This document shows, one piece after another, positions 1 through 9,127 of a DNA stretch of 31,771 nt. Position numbers and translations under genes: made by a program. The stretch comes from JBCAWW01 sp045106675 (GTDB lineage: Bacteria > Bacteroidota > Bacteroidia > J057). Where the stretch lies: NCBI GenBank assembly GCA_045106675.1, contig JBGCFA010000058.1, positions 1 to 31,771 on the forward strand, written 5' to 3'. The notes beneath the pieces are model-generated. The model was given only the letters and a program-made list of their open reading frames with translations. It ran no database searches and was not told the origin of the DNA. Within the stretch, counting starts at the first letter, position 1. Every line of letters starts with the position of its first letter.

Positions 1-572
1 AGAGACACCCATTTCACCTCATCCGTAGGCCGTGAATGAGGGTTATAGGCAAGGATTTCCATTCCTAAAGCTTTACCAATACGAGCCGTTTGTAGTCCGA
101 TATTGCCTAAACCAATGATACCCATCTTCTTGCCCGACAATTCTGTCAAGGCTGTTTTACGATAAGTCCAATCTGCCGCTTTAACCCAATCTCCCTCGGC
201 TACACTTTGACTATGGACTGATACCTGATTACACCAGTCTAATAACATCGCAATACTATGTTGAGCGACCGATTGCGAACTATAGCCTCTTGCATTGGTA
301 ATGACAATACCCTGCTGTGATGCGGCCTCTAGATCTACAGTATTATAACCCGTAGCTAAATAGCCAATATACTTCAAATCAGGTAACTGACTTAATATTT
401 CAGCATCAAGGACAGTTTTGTTTATCAGCACCGCATCTTTGCCTTGGCAACGAGTCACTACTTCATTTTGGGGACTACGATCATATATATCGACCTCTCC
501 AAGGGCTAATATGGGGTCCCAACTTAAATCTCCGGTATTGGCAGCATAGCCATCTAATACAACAATTTTCAT
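1..572 (-). CDS. D-2-hydroxyacid dehydrogenase, NAD-binding, 3' part missing
   Basis: The gene begins at ATG 572 and runs off the left edge; about 190 residues are visible. The N-terminus (MKIVVLDGYAANTGDLSW) and the segment LKYIGYLATGYNTVDL are typical of the glycerate/phosphoglycerate dehydrogenase family, which reduces 2-keto acids or oxidises D-2-hydroxy acids with NAD(P) in the cytoplasm. The Rossmann motif GxGxxGxxxA is visible as GLGNIGLQTA near residue 155. The catalytic Arg, Glu and His lie beyond the window, so the substrate cannot be judged; a hydroxypyruvate/glycerate dehydrogenase is a reasonable guess. It diverges from the PLP enzyme at 696, with about 120 bp of shared upstream DNA. 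Confidence 0.9.
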   Translation of the reverse strand, partial: MKIVVLDGYAANTGDLSWDPILALGEVDIYDRSPQNEVVTRCQGKDAVLINKTVLDAEILSQLPDLKYIGYLATGYNTVDLEAASQQGIVITNARGYSSQSVAQHSIAMLLDWCNQVSVHSQSVAEGDWVKAADWTYRKTALTELSGKKMGIIGLGNIGLQTARIGKALGMEILAYNPHSRPTDEVKWVS

Positions 573-695
573 TGGCACAATAATTGGAATTCTCCAGCTA
601 AATGCAAAAAAGCGTGGTTCAATCGTCAATACTTGTGCCCAGCTGGCATCATTCGCAAGAAGCATTGTCTTAACTTTATTGTAAATATTTAGCGT

Positions 696-2207
696 ATGTC
701 AAGCCCACTCGAATCGTACTTTGCCCCTTTTCGTAAAAATGTTATCGGCATCAATCAATCCTTTGAAAGTCCCTATGGGCCCCAAACGATCGTTTATGCA
801 GATTGGACAGCAAGTGGTAGACTATATGCTCCTATTGAGGAACGCTTGACTAATATCATTGGCCCTTATGTAGGTAATACGCATACCGAAACGACCATCA
901 CTGGTTCGTCAATGACTCAAGCCTATCATGAGTCACTGCTGATTATCAAAAAACATGTCAATGCTGATAAAAGGGATGTAATCCTTACCAGTGAATCGGG
1001 AATGACAGGAGCCGTGGGGAAGTTGCAGCGCATATTAGGCTTAAGCGTTCATGAAGCCTACAAAGCCAAAATCAAAATTCCTGCTGAATTTCGTCCTATC
1101 GTCTTTGTTACTCATATGGAACATCATTCCAACCATACTTCATGGATGGAAACCATTGCAGAAGTTGTATGCATCGGCCATCGTAGCGATGGGCTGGTAG
1201 ACTTACAGGATTTAGAAAGATTACTTGAGGTCCACAAAGATCGAAAGATCAAAATAGCAGCTGTATCAGCGGCTTCGAATGTAACGGGTATACAACCCCC
1301 CTATTATGAGATTGCGCGGATCATGCACCAGCATAAAGGGCTCTGCTTTGTAGATTTTGCCTGTGCTGGACCTTATGTCAAAATAGACATGCATCCGACA
1401 GGCGATCCGATGGCTAAACTAGACGCGATTTATTTTTCTCCTCATAAATATTTAGGCGGACCGGGTACTCCGGGCGTAGTGATTTTTGATAGTAATTTAT
1501 ATGCTAACCAAGTTCCTGATCTCCCCGGCGGGGGAACGGTAAGTTGGACCAACCCCTGGGATGAGCATCATTATCTTTCTGACATAGAAGTACGCGAAGA
1601 TGGTGGCACTCCCCCTTTTATGCAGACGATTCGTGCAGCCTTGGCAATGCGACTTAAAGATGAAATGGGGGTAGATAATATACTGAAGAGAGAGCATGAG
1701 ATCATGGATCAACTATGGAAAATGGTTGAGCATATTCCGGGCTTTCATATTCTAGCAGATCAACATCGTGAACGTTTAGGTGTTCTATCTTTTTACATCG
1801 AAGGACTTCACTTCAATCTAGCTACTCGCCTACTCAATGATCGATTTGGGATTCAAGTAAGAGGAGGTTGTTCCTGTGCAGGAACTTATGGCCACTTTCT
1901 ACTCAATATCTCGCCAGAGAGATCCGAAGAATTATATTGCGAAATCGAAAGAGGCAATAACTCCATCAGACCGGGTTGGGTTCGTATGTCGATTCATCCG
2001 ATCATGACTGATGTAGAAACACAATATTTGGGACAGGCGTTGCGCGAGTTAGCGCTCAACCATAGACTTTGGTCATCAGATTATCGCTATATACCCGCTC
2101 GCAATGAGTACGTACATATGAGCCAGCCTGAGGATACTCGAGGCATGGTACATGATTGGTTATACGGAGATTTAATAGGAGACCCGACTCAGGTCAAAGC
2201 TTACTAA
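696..2207 (+). CDS. Class V aminotransferase-fold PLP-dependent enzyme (cysteine desulfurase-like)
   Basis: A 503-residue cytoplasmic PLP enzyme of the aminotransferase class V / NifS-like fold. The cofactor lysine is K251 in SPHKYLGGPGTPG; D220 in FVDFACAGPY fits the Asp that contacts the pyridine nitrogen; EHHSN (142-146) matches the segment that stacks on PLP. A late loop, VRGGCSCAG (388-396), has two cysteines (C392, C394) where cysteine desulfurases carry their persulfide Cys, so sulfur transfer is possible but not shown. The protein is longer than SufS/IscS (about 400 aa) because of an extra C-terminal stretch. The ATG at 696 is the first in frame and has no Shine-Dalgarno, as usual in this phylum. 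The stop overlaps the convergent fabH stop by 4 nt. Function beyond the fold is unknown. Confidence 0.88.
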   Translation: MSSPLESYFAPFRKNVIGINQSFESPYGPQTIVYADWTASGRLYAPIEERLTNIIGPYVGNTHTETTITGSSMTQAYHESLLIIKKHVNADKRDVILTSESGMTGAVGKLQRILGLSVHEAYKAKIKIPAEFRPIVFVTHMEHHSNHTSWMETIAEVVCIGHRSDGLVDLQDLERLLEVHKDRKIKIAAVSAASNVTGIQPPYYEIARIMHQHKGLCFVDFACAGPYVKIDMHPTGDPMAKLDAIYFSPHKYLGGPGTPGVVIFDSNLYANQVPDLPGGGTVSWTNPWDEHHYLSDIEVREDGGTPPFMQTIRAALAMRLKDEMGVDNILKREHEIMDQLWKMVEHIPGFHILADQHRERLGVLSFYIEGLHFNLATRLLNDRFGIQVRGGCSCAGTYGHFLLNISPERSEELYCEIERGNNSIRPGWVRMSIHPIMTDVETQYLGQALRELALNHRLWSSDYRYIPARNEYVHMSQPEDTRGMVHDWLYGDLIGDPTQVKAY

Positions 2208-3187
2208 TAAGCCCACTTTACATAGGAAGCGCCCCAAGTAAAGCCGCCACCAAAGGCGGCTAGCATGATTTTGTCACCTTTATTGAGCTTCTTTTCCCAC
2301 TCCCAAAGGCAAAGCGGGATCGTTGCCGCAGTGGTGTTGCCATAACGTGAGATATTGATCATCACTTTTTCGGGTGGGATATTTGCACGACGAGCCGTAG
2401 CATCAATGATCCGAAGATTGGCTTGATGAGGCACTAGCCAAGCGATATCATCTCCTTTGAGATTATTGTCTTCCATCACTTCTGCTGTAATGTCAGCCAT
2501 CCCTTTTACAGCATTCTTAAAGACAGTACGTCCTTCTTGAAAGGCGTAGTGTTCACGGTTTTGTACCGTTTCGATAGTAGCAGGATACATACTTCCTCCT
2601 GCCTTCATATTTAAGAATTCGCGGCCAGAGCCATCAGTTCTCAGTTTAGAATCAATTACACCGTATCCCTCTTCATTGGCCTCTAACAAGACACAACCCG
2701 CACCATCACCAAAGAGGATACAAGTGTTACGGTCAGTATAATCAATGATTGCAGTCATCTTATCAGCACCAACAACGATGACTTTTTTGTGCATCCCAGT
2801 TTCAATAAACTTAGCAGCAGTAGTCAAAGCATATAAAAAGCCAGAACAAGCCGCACCGAGGTCAAAGCTCCAAGCATTTTTTGCACCAATTTTGTCCTGA
2901 ACAATATTAGCAGTAGCAGGAAACACATGATCTGGGGTTACCGTAGCTACGATAATCAGATCAATATCTTCCGGACTGTAATCTGTTTTAGCAAGCATAT
3001 CCTTGATGGCTTCAACAGCCATATCAGAGGTGGCTTTACCATCCTCAAGGACTCTACGCTCGGCTATACCGGTTCGCTCCCGAATCCACTGATCGTTAGT
3101 ATCGACCATTTTTTCGAGCTCAGCATTTGTGAGGATTTTTGGGGGAACATAACCGCCTACGGCGGTGATGGCAGCGGTACGCTTCAT
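2204..3187 (-). CDS. fabH: Beta-ketoacyl-ACP synthase III
   Basis: A 327-residue enzyme that starts type II fatty-acid synthesis by condensing acyl-CoA with malonyl-ACP in the cytoplasm. The full FabH catalytic triad is present: C114 in AACSGFLYAL, H254 in VPHQANLRI and N284 in SRYGNTTAA. The length matches the family. An upstream ATG would add 16 residues (MHPSLFPTTVHNFPFH) not expected in FabH, so the start at 3187 (MKRTAAITAVGGYVPP) is preferred. It lies downstream of the LamG protein gene on the same strand, 135 bp away, and is probably transcribed separately. The end is tail-to-tail with the aminotransferase and overlaps it by 4 nt (2204-2207). Genomes of this group may carry more than one FabH-like gene, so involvement in another condensation cannot be excluded. 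Confidence 0.95.
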   Translation of the reverse strand: MKRTAAITAVGGYVPPKILTNAELEKMVDTNDQWIRERTGIAERRVLEDGKATSDMAVEAIKDMLAKTDYSPEDIDLIIVATVTPDHVFPATANIVQDKIGAKNAWSFDLGAACSGFLYALTTAAKFIETGMHKKVIVVGADKMTAIIDYTDRNTCILFGDGAGCVLLEANEEGYGVIDSKLRTDGSGREFLNMKAGGSMYPATIETVQNREHYAFQEGRTVFKNAVKGMADITAEVMEDNNLKGDDIAWLVPHQANLRIIDATARRANIPPEKVMINISRYGNTTAATIPLCLWEWEKKLNKGDKIMLAAFGGGFTWGASYVKWAY

Positions 3188-3322
3188 ATGAAATGGGAAG
3201 TTATGAACGGTGGTCGGAAAAAGCGACGGATGCAAAAAAGGGGCTTTTCAATCGCAATTCCAATCTTTGCCATTTATTTTTACCTCATATGACTCTGCTA
3301 TCGGGCAAGTAGGAGCTTCAGA

Positions 3323-5317
3323 TTAATTTTTCTGAATCCGCTTATTCAAAACATACTCCCCGCTTGTATAGCGAACGATATACAAGCCAGCAGAAAAGTT
3401 AGCGAGGTCAAAACTGCTCGTTTTTTGCCCCAGAGACAGCTTCTCTTCCTTTAATATTTTACCGTTCAAATCTATCAATTGTAAGAAAGCTATTTCAGAT
3501 GGAAGCCCACCTTCAAGACTAATATTGACAAGTCCTCGTGTTGGATTAGGCCCAATGCGCATATTGATTTCAGCAAGCTTATCGGACATTAATACCAATT
3601 GATCGCTCATACTATACGCTCCATTTAGGTCTACCTGCCTGATTCTATAATAGATTTCATTATAAAGCCCAGCATCTTGATCGAGAAAGTTATAGGAGGT
3701 TTCGGTATCAATACTTCCTTGGGCCGCAATTTGTCCAATTGCCGTAAACTTCTGGCTTGCAGTAGCTCGTTCTATCACAAAATAGTCAGTATTTTCTTCG
3801 GCAAAAGTAGCCCAGTTAATGCGAGCATTAGTGCCTTCCCAAACCGCATCTACTCCTAGCCATTCTAAGGGAAATGTGCCTCCTGCATTTGGACTAATCT
3901 CTAAAGTCATGATCCCAGCCAAAGCATAAGACTGTCCCACTCTACTACCTTCCGATTCTATTGAGACAACCATTTGGGCAACGTGCCCAGCAACATTTAA
4001 CAAGTCGATCTCGACAAAGTCTAAGCAACAACCGTTTGAAAAACCCCGACCCGCAGGCCCCCATTTGACCGTGAAACTGGTATCCACCGTTCCGGCACGG
4101 GCAGTAAAATTCAAGGTACGATTGTCAAAAGTCAGCTCTGTAATGGGTAGCACAAGGTGAAGGTTTTTTGCCTCGGAAGTCGCAGGAATCTTCGCAGAAA
4201 AAGTTTCCAACGAATTACTTCCTCCCACATCTGAGACCATAAGCTCTGTAAATAGGTTTTCATTCCCCGAGCGATAGGCATAAACCATTAATGACTGCGC
4301 GCTTGATTGATTAGTGGTATGAGAATATATGATTTCATTGGTCGGAGGGACTTTTGTGCGATAAACATATACACCACTGATTTGCTCCCGTGCAGCAGTA
4401 TAGATATTGCCATTAGCATCAGCAAAGCTGAGCGAACCACCTGCATTCTTTTTGTAGACTAATTCGACGATCATAGAATCAATCGTGCTGGGATCGGGAA
4501 TCGTTAGACTAACTGGAATATTATTGTTAATACCTTCAAAATAGGTATCTATCGTCTTTCCCAAATCATAATTCCCAATTGGAAGTTTGCCGTTGGCAAA
4601 TTCGGCTTCGAAGTTTTGCTGAATCTCTATTTCTGAAAGCACCTTATCATATATCGCCAATTGGTATAACTCCCCAAGCCAGGCACGGCTTCCATCAGCC
4701 TCATTGCCCAACAACAATTGAAAAGAGCTTTCCCAATTACTCGTCTGCCCTGTACGAGTACCCGAATAAACATTGACACCATCTAGGAAGATATTTTCTT
4801 CGCCTTCTTCTTCAGTCCATGTGTAGACCAAGTGTTGGATATAGTTTTCTGAAACCTGATCAGCAATTGTACTTGCATTGGGCATGCCATTGTCACCGGT
4901 ATCTTTGGTTCTGAATCTTACAATGTATTGGTCACCATCTTGACCCAAGGTGAAATTTCTTTCTGTACTATTCTTTGAAAATGAAACGATACGAGCTGGG
5001 CCATTTTGATTATCGTTAGCAGGTTTGACCCATGCTTCAATAGTCATCTCTGAAGACTTAGCTACTTTCGTCAACTCATTCTCATTCTTGATGGATTCTA
5101 TTACAGTCGCGGACTCAATAGATAACCCAATTCCCTCTAGCCACTTCACCGCTGTGGGCTCCGTAATCAGTAGATCAATCGGCTTATCATTACCAGATCT
5201 ATCATAAATCGTATCTCCTTGTCCTTCCGAAAAATCATAATAAACAATCAATCCGTCCTCAGTTCGAGAACCTTCATGGTAATTGATAGTAAACATTCCG
5301 GCTAGCAATACTAGCAC
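3323..5317 (-). CDS. LamG-domain surface protein with T9SS type A sorting domain
   Basis: A secreted protein of at least 664 residues. Residues about 20-235 form a laminin-G/concanavalin-like lectin domain (VYYDFSEGQGDTIYDRSGN, then MTIEAWVKPAND and AWLGELYQLAIYDKVLSEIE). A middle beta-rich part follows, then a fibronectin-like segment (ARINWATFAEENTDYFVIER), then a T9SS type A domain from about 585 (MRIGPNPTRGLVNIS ... AGLYIVRY). It should be exported by Sec and T9SS and held at or released from the surface; the ligand is unknown. The listed start is GTG 5317, which leaves a signal peptide without a basic n-region. The frame stays open for 21 further codons to a stop, and residues read from CTG 5377 (LQKFTQKTSPNLKFVGIGAA) supply that n-region, so the true start is probably near 5377. 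Confidence 0.9.
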   Translation of the reverse strand: MLVLLAGMFTINYHEGSRTEDGLIVYYDFSEGQGDTIYDRSGNDKPIDLLITEPTAVKWLEGIGLSIESATVIESIKNENELTKVAKSSEMTIEAWVKPANDNQNGPARIVSFSKNSTERNFTLGQDGDQYIVRFRTKDTGDNGMPNASTIADQVSENYIQHLVYTWTEEEGEENIFLDGVNVYSGTRTGQTSNWESSFQLLLGNEADGSRAWLGELYQLAIYDKVLSEIEIQQNFEAEFANGKLPIGNYDLGKTIDTYFEGINNNIPVSLTIPDPSTIDSMIVELVYKKNAGGSLSFADANGNIYTAAREQISGVYVYRTKVPPTNEIIYSHTTNQSSAQSLMVYAYRSGNENLFTELMVSDVGGSNSLETFSAKIPATSEAKNLHLVLPITELTFDNRTLNFTARAGTVDTSFTVKWGPAGRGFSNGCCLDFVEIDLLNVAGHVAQMVVSIESEGSRVGQSYALAGIMTLEISPNAGGTFPLEWLGVDAVWEGTNARINWATFAEENTDYFVIERATASQKFTAIGQIAAQGSIDTETSYNFLDQDAGLYNEIYYRIRQVDLNGAYSMSDQLVLMSDKLAEINMRIGPNPTRGLVNISLEGGLPSEIAFLQLIDLNGKILKEEKLSLGQKTSSFDLANFSAGLYIVRYTSGEYVLNKRIQKN

Positions 5318-5407
5318 AGCGGCACCAATACCGACGAATTTAAGATTAGGGGAAGTTTTTTGAGTAAATTTTTGCAGTATATTTTAATATATGGGACTAT
5401 CCACATA

Positions 5408-5439
5408 CAAAAATATGAACCCTGACTTTATCATCCACA
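5408..5439 (-). promoter_or_regulatory. Possible Bacteroidota-type promoter for the LamG gene
   Basis: On the minus strand TATTTTTG (5415-5408) is an exact match to the Bacteroidota -7 box TAnnTTTG. Twenty bases upstream is TGTG (5439-5436), a weak match to the -33 box TTTG. Transcription would begin around 5400, about 25 nt before the proposed CTG start at 5377, which fits that start better than the GTG at 5317. The assignment rests on motif match alone. Confidence 0.35.
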
Positions 5440-5484
5440 CTTACTTATCACAAAATCTAACGCTAGTGGAGTTTCTATTATGGG

Positions 5485-6666
5485 TTAATCTTTAAGTCGC
5501 TTTTTATGTTTTACCCCAAGGTCTCGCAATTGTTCTGCTCTCCGGATCAAGTTGCCGTTACCATCTCTAAGTTTGAGCATAGCACCTTGATAGGTTCGTT
5601 GGGTACGATCTATTTGGACGCCGACCTTGTCTAACTCCTCCACAAAAGAGACAAATTTGTCATAAAGAGCTCCGCCTCGCAGAGCAATCTCCTGGGCATT
5701 GGCGTTTTGCTGTTCGAGTTTCCAAATACTGGCGACTGTCTTGAGAGTAGCCAACAAAGTAGTCGGGCTGACCAACACAATTTTGCGTTCCCATGCATGG
5801 GCAAAAAGATCTGATTGATGCTGCACCGCCAAACTAAAGGCAGGCTCTATAGGCATAAATAACATCACAAAATCAGGCGAATTGAGACCAGAGAGGGTAG
5901 AATAATGCTTATCGCTCAACTGCTGAATATGCTGATGAATAGAATGCAAATGAGCTTTCAGAGCCGCTTCCTTAATTTTGGGATCATCTTGTTCGACAAA
6001 GCGCTCGTAAGCGGTCAATGAAACCTTCGCATCGACAATCAGGTGTTTGTCATCTGGTAATTTGATGATCACATCGGGCTGTAAACGCCGACCTTCTTCA
6101 TTACGGAGACTGAGATCTTTGCCTTGCACAATGAACTCCTCGCCTTCTCGCAGTCCACTACTTTCCAGCACTCGCGTCAAGACCAATTCGCCCCAATTTC
6201 CTTGCGTTTTATTCTCTCCTTTGAGGGCCCGCGTTAGGTTGCGTGCCTCTTCACTCATATGCTGATTGAGTTGTACGAGTTGTTGAATCTCTTTTTGGAG
6301 ATGAAACCGCTCCCTTGCTTCCTGCTGATAACTATCCTCTACCTTTTTAGAAAAATCAGTTAGACGTTCTCGCAGAGGCTCCAAAAGTCCTCCTAAGCTC
6401 TGTTGACTTTGCTCAATCAGTTGGCTACGATTTTGATCAAGGACTTGCTGAGCCAGTTGAGAGAACTCTGTCTTCATCCGATCTTCTAGCTTACTGCCTT
6501 GCAGAACGCTCTGCTCTAGCTGCGCTTTGGTAGTTTCCAGTCTAGCGAGCTTGTCGCGAAGTTCGGCGAAGCCGCGCTGCCTCCGCAAATACACTTGCAA
6601 AGCGAGCAAGCCACCAATCAACAAGCCTAGCGTCAATCCCAAACCGAGTGAAAGCCAATCAAACAT
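5485..6666 (-). CDS. rmuC: DNA recombination protein RmuC
   Basis: A 393-residue RmuC homolog. In E. coli RmuC limits inversion between short inverted repeats; the family has a predicted nuclease fold, but its biochemistry is poorly known. Visible here are an N-terminal membrane anchor (residues 5-27), a long coiled coil (about 30-140), then the RmuC domain with the conserved GNWGELVLTRVLE (156-168) and a PD-(D/E)xK-like arrangement: D198 in PDVIIKLPDD and VDAK at 211-214, followed by VSLTAYERF. Length and order match the family. The start at 6666 gives the anchor at once. It diverges from the small lipoprotein at 6781. A role in restraining inverted-repeat rearrangement is notable in a window rich in such repeats, but no link is shown. 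Confidence 0.93.
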   Translation of the reverse strand: MFDWLSLGLGLTLGLLIGGLLALQVYLRRQRGFAELRDKLARLETTKAQLEQSVLQGSKLEDRMKTEFSQLAQQVLDQNRSQLIEQSQQSLGGLLEPLRERLTDFSKKVEDSYQQEARERFHLQKEIQQLVQLNQHMSEEARNLTRALKGENKTQGNWGELVLTRVLESSGLREGEEFIVQGKDLSLRNEEGRRLQPDVIIKLPDDKHLIVDAKVSLTAYERFVEQDDPKIKEAALKAHLHSIHQHIQQLSDKHYSTLSGLNSPDFVMLFMPIEPAFSLAVQHQSDLFAHAWERKIVLVSPTTLLATLKTVASIWKLEQQNANAQEIALRGGALYDKFVSFVEELDKVGVQIDRTQRTYQGAMLKLRDGNGNLIRRAEQLRDLGVKHKKRLKD

Positions 6667-6780
6667 AGGCTATTAAATACAGATATTTTGAGCAAAAAAG
6701 CTAATAGAATTAGGATTTCGGAATATGTAGAGAGAATGAAGACAAACGTCATACTATATCACCCCTTAATTTATTCAGTT

Positions 6781-7140
6781 ATGAAAACCTCCTTATGTTT
6801 TAGCTCCAATTTTGGGTTTTTCGGTGTTTTACCATTAGCCCTTCTTATGACTGTCCTAACATCCTGTAATCAGCAGTCTCTTGACAATTCATTTAGTCCT
6901 CCAATAAGTGAGGCTGCATTCACTCAAACAAGAGCCGCACTATCAAAGACAAAGCGAGTCCATGACTGGCCGAGCAAGCTTCCTTCAGCTCCAGAAAATG
7001 GGACCTTGGCGATCCCGTTGACTGTTTTTGAATGTGCCGTAATTGGTGGTCAAATTAAGTATTGGGCGGGCTGTAGTGTCAGCAAGATCAAATGTGTAGC
7101 AGCCAACGGGGCCGAAATCTGTATCGATAAAATAAAATAA
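6781..7140 (+). CDS. Small lipoprotein, function unknown
   Basis: A 119-residue predicted lipoprotein. The ATG at 6781 starts a signal sequence whose lipobox LTSC places the acylated cysteine at C29, after the hydrophobic stretch VLPLALLMTVL. An ATG-free extension 31 codons upstream reads as a charged leader and would bury the signal, so it was rejected. The mature part has four further cysteines near the C-terminus (FECAV, WAGCSV, KIKCVA, AEICID), suggesting disulfides in the periplasm or at the surface. I recognise no domain. The gene ends 20 bp before the convergent GSCFA gene. Confidence 0.7.
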   Translation: MKTSLCFSSNFGFFGVLPLALLMTVLTSCNQQSLDNSFSPPISEAAFTQTRAALSKTKRVHDWPSKLPSAPENGTLAIPLTVFECAVIGGQIKYWAGCSVSKIKCVAANGAEICIDKIK

Positions 7141-7160
7141 ACCCGTATGAGCTCAAGAAA

Positions 7161-8135
7161 TTAGCGCATCCGCCTCTTGATTTCCTCGATTTCGGGGCTA
7201 ATATCGAATTCGTTTTCTAGCGATTGCACGCGATTCAAAAGCTGATGCAGAAACTTTTGGTATTCTTCTCCTTGGGCCTGAAACGGGCGATGCGCCAATG
7301 AACTACGCAGGGCTTCCCAACGCTTGAGGAGGTCCTGCGTTTTGTCATTGAAAAAACTCGCCCCAAAATGTTCCCAAACATATTGCTCCCCTTGCTCATT
7401 GGGATGGAGGAGATCGTTCGCGTAGAAGCGATAATCCCTGAGATCATCCATCAACAACTCAAAGGCCGGATAGTAATACACATCCGCCAGTTGCTCGCTC
7501 AATTGATGCGCACTCAAACGCAATACCGACTTGCTCACACTGCTGAGAACGAGGCTATCGCGCTGATGTCGGACAGGACTAACTGTTAAAATTACGTTAA
7601 GCTTTGGTCGTAGCTTTTTGAGTTCAGCAAATAAATTTTTATAGTCCGAAACCACTTCCTCTACCGATAGGAGTCGCTTTTGGAAAGTTGATGCAGGATA
7701 TTTGTGGCAGTTTGCAACCATTTTTCCATCAGAAAGCGTCTCATAGATCCAGGCAGTGCCTAGCGTTAGGAGGAGTGTATCCGTCTTTGCTAAGTGAGTC
7801 CGGAGGACTTCTAGGTCTTTGTCGATACTGCCTTGCAGAACGCTGCGATCCATCTCTCGGTAGCGGCCATGTAAGTCGAAACTATGCCACAATCCCAAGT
7901 GTTCCGCGAAGCGGGGCTCAGGAGTAGCCAAGAGGCCCAAAGCCATACGTAGGAGCTTAGTCAGCGCCAAGGGATGATAAAAAATGCCCATTGGATTGGA
8001 CAATACAGTAAACTTGCCCAGTTCGAGACGCCGACCGATGCGTTCTGCGAAGCAAGAGCCTAAACTCAAGATCGTACTTTGATGGTCGATCTGAAAGGGC
8101 GCTGGGACGATCGGTATTTCAGTGCGAAACTGCAT
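7161..8135 (-). CDS. GSCFA domain protein (SGNH-hydrolase-like)
   Basis: A 324-residue protein carrying the name-giving motif of the GSCFA family (GSCFAERIG, residues 26-34) and a matching DLLHPNEQG (241-249). Together these resemble the Ser and Asp-x-x-His of SGNH-type esterases, so S27, D241 and H244 are candidate active-site residues. The segment TLGTAWIYE (124-132) is also typical. Family members are common in Bacteroidota and their substrate is not established. A start at 8201 would add 22 residues ending in LVFNIGNSILNP; MQFRTEIPIVPAP at 8135 matches the expected N-terminus and was chosen. There is no signal peptide, so it is likely cytoplasmic. An inverted repeat (8140-8147 / 8158-8165) sits just upstream of the start. 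Confidence 0.92.
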   Translation of the reverse strand: MQFRTEIPIVPAPFQIDHQSTILSLGSCFAERIGRRLELGKFTVLSNPMGIFYHPLALTKLLRMALGLLATPEPRFAEHLGLWHSFDLHGRYREMDRSVLQGSIDKDLEVLRTHLAKTDTLLLTLGTAWIYETLSDGKMVANCHKYPASTFQKRLLSVEEVVSDYKNLFAELKKLRPKLNVILTVSPVRHQRDSLVLSSVSKSVLRLSAHQLSEQLADVYYYPAFELLMDDLRDYRFYANDLLHPNEQGEQYVWEHFGASFFNDKTQDLLKRWEALRSSLAHRPFQAQGEEYQKFLHQLLNRVQSLENEFDISPEIEEIKRRMR

Positions 8136-8298
8136 AGGGTTCAATATCGAATTTCCAATATTGAATACCAACCCTCGATCTATTATGTGAGCAACTGGCA
8201 ATTCCTTTTATCATTTGAAATCAAGATTAGATATTACTAAGCATTTTCTAATGCTCTTTAGAAATCCTTAACACAAAAAACCCGTATCTTTAAACAAT

Positions 8299-8982
8299 AT
8301 GAAGTGGTTATCTACCTTAATTTTGGGCTTGATTATGCTGCCTAGCTGGCTGCTGGCACAAGATCAGCCACGTCCTCAACGCGTACAGGTTTATCAGATT
8401 TCTGGTCTGGTCATCAGCAAGACCTCAATGGAACCGATTCCTTATGCTCGTATCCGTATCAATCACTCCCGCAATGGAGCCTTGAGTAATGCTGAGGGCT
8501 TTTATAGTCTTCCAGTTACGGAAGATGACACTTTGAATTTTTCCCATTTAGGCTTTCATGGTAGTAGCCTGATCGTCAAGGATTATCTCGAAGATTATCG
8601 TGGCAATAAGCAATACCTTTATGCCATCAACTATATGTTGGAGGATTCATTTACGCTGGATACGGTCATGATTTTCCCATATGATACGCCCGAAGAATTG
8701 CGCACAGCCGTCCTCAACTTAGATATCTACGACAACTCAGGAGAAGCAACTGCTCGTGAGAATATGGACCCAGCCACCTTGGATGCACTGATGAAATCCT
8801 TACCAGTAGATGGTGGAGAACGCCTCGCAGTAGCTCGTCAGATGTATTATGACTACTATCAAAATCGCAACTTGATCCAGACAGCAGGTCTCGACCCCAT
8901 CGCGATCACTCGATTTCTCCAATATGTAGTCAGTCGCTCCAAAAAGAAAAAAGGCAAGGACTTGAACTATTGGGAAAACTAA
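8299..8982 (+). CDS. Secreted carboxypeptidase-regulatory-like domain protein
   Basis: A 227-residue exported protein. Residues 1-20 are a Sec signal peptide (WLSTLILGLIMLPSWLLAQ). Residues about 32-100 are a CarboxypepD-regulatory-like beta-sandwich: VSGLV-type opening ISGLVISKTSMEPIPYARI, then LSNAEGFYSLPV and LNFSHLGFHG. This domain is usually found at the N-terminus of TonB-dependent outer-membrane proteins; here it stands alone with an alpha-rich basic C-terminal half (LDALMKSLPVDGG ... RSKKKKGKD). Periplasmic or outer-membrane association is likely; the partner is unknown. TATCTTTA (8285-8292), close to the TAnnTTTG box, lies only 6 nt before the ATG, so the mRNA leader may be very short or absent. 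A terminator follows at 9020. Confidence 0.88.
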   Translation: MKWLSTLILGLIMLPSWLLAQDQPRPQRVQVYQISGLVISKTSMEPIPYARIRINHSRNGALSNAEGFYSLPVTEDDTLNFSHLGFHGSSLIVKDYLEDYRGNKQYLYAINYMLEDSFTLDTVMIFPYDTPEELRTAVLNLDIYDNSGEATARENMDPATLDALMKSLPVDGGERLAVARQMYYDYYQNRNLIQTAGLDPIAITRFLQYVVSRSKKKKGKDLNYWEN

Positions 8983-9019
8983 GAGAGGTAAAAAATCAGA
9001 ACAAGAAATAGATCTACAA

Positions 9020-9048
9020 GGAGATGGGCAAGCCCGTCTCCTTTTTTT
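9020..9048 (+). terminator. Intrinsic terminator after the carboxypeptidase-regulatory-like gene
   Basis: A 9-bp stem (GGAGATGGG / CCCGTCTCC, one G-T pair) closes a CAAG loop and is followed directly by seven T residues (9042-9048). It is 37 bp after the stop at 8982. Confidence 0.9.
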
Positions 9049-9127
9049 GTTCCCTATTTTAGCTTATTGACCAACCCTTTGTGATTTACAGACTACATTG
9101 TGAGAAACACCTCACAACGATCTATTT

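Noticed and set aside
8040..8055. GCGTTCTGCGAAGCAA as another copy of the dispersed GC-rich motif
   Set aside because: It encodes the conserved FAER part of the GSCFA motif, so ordinary protein conservation explains it.
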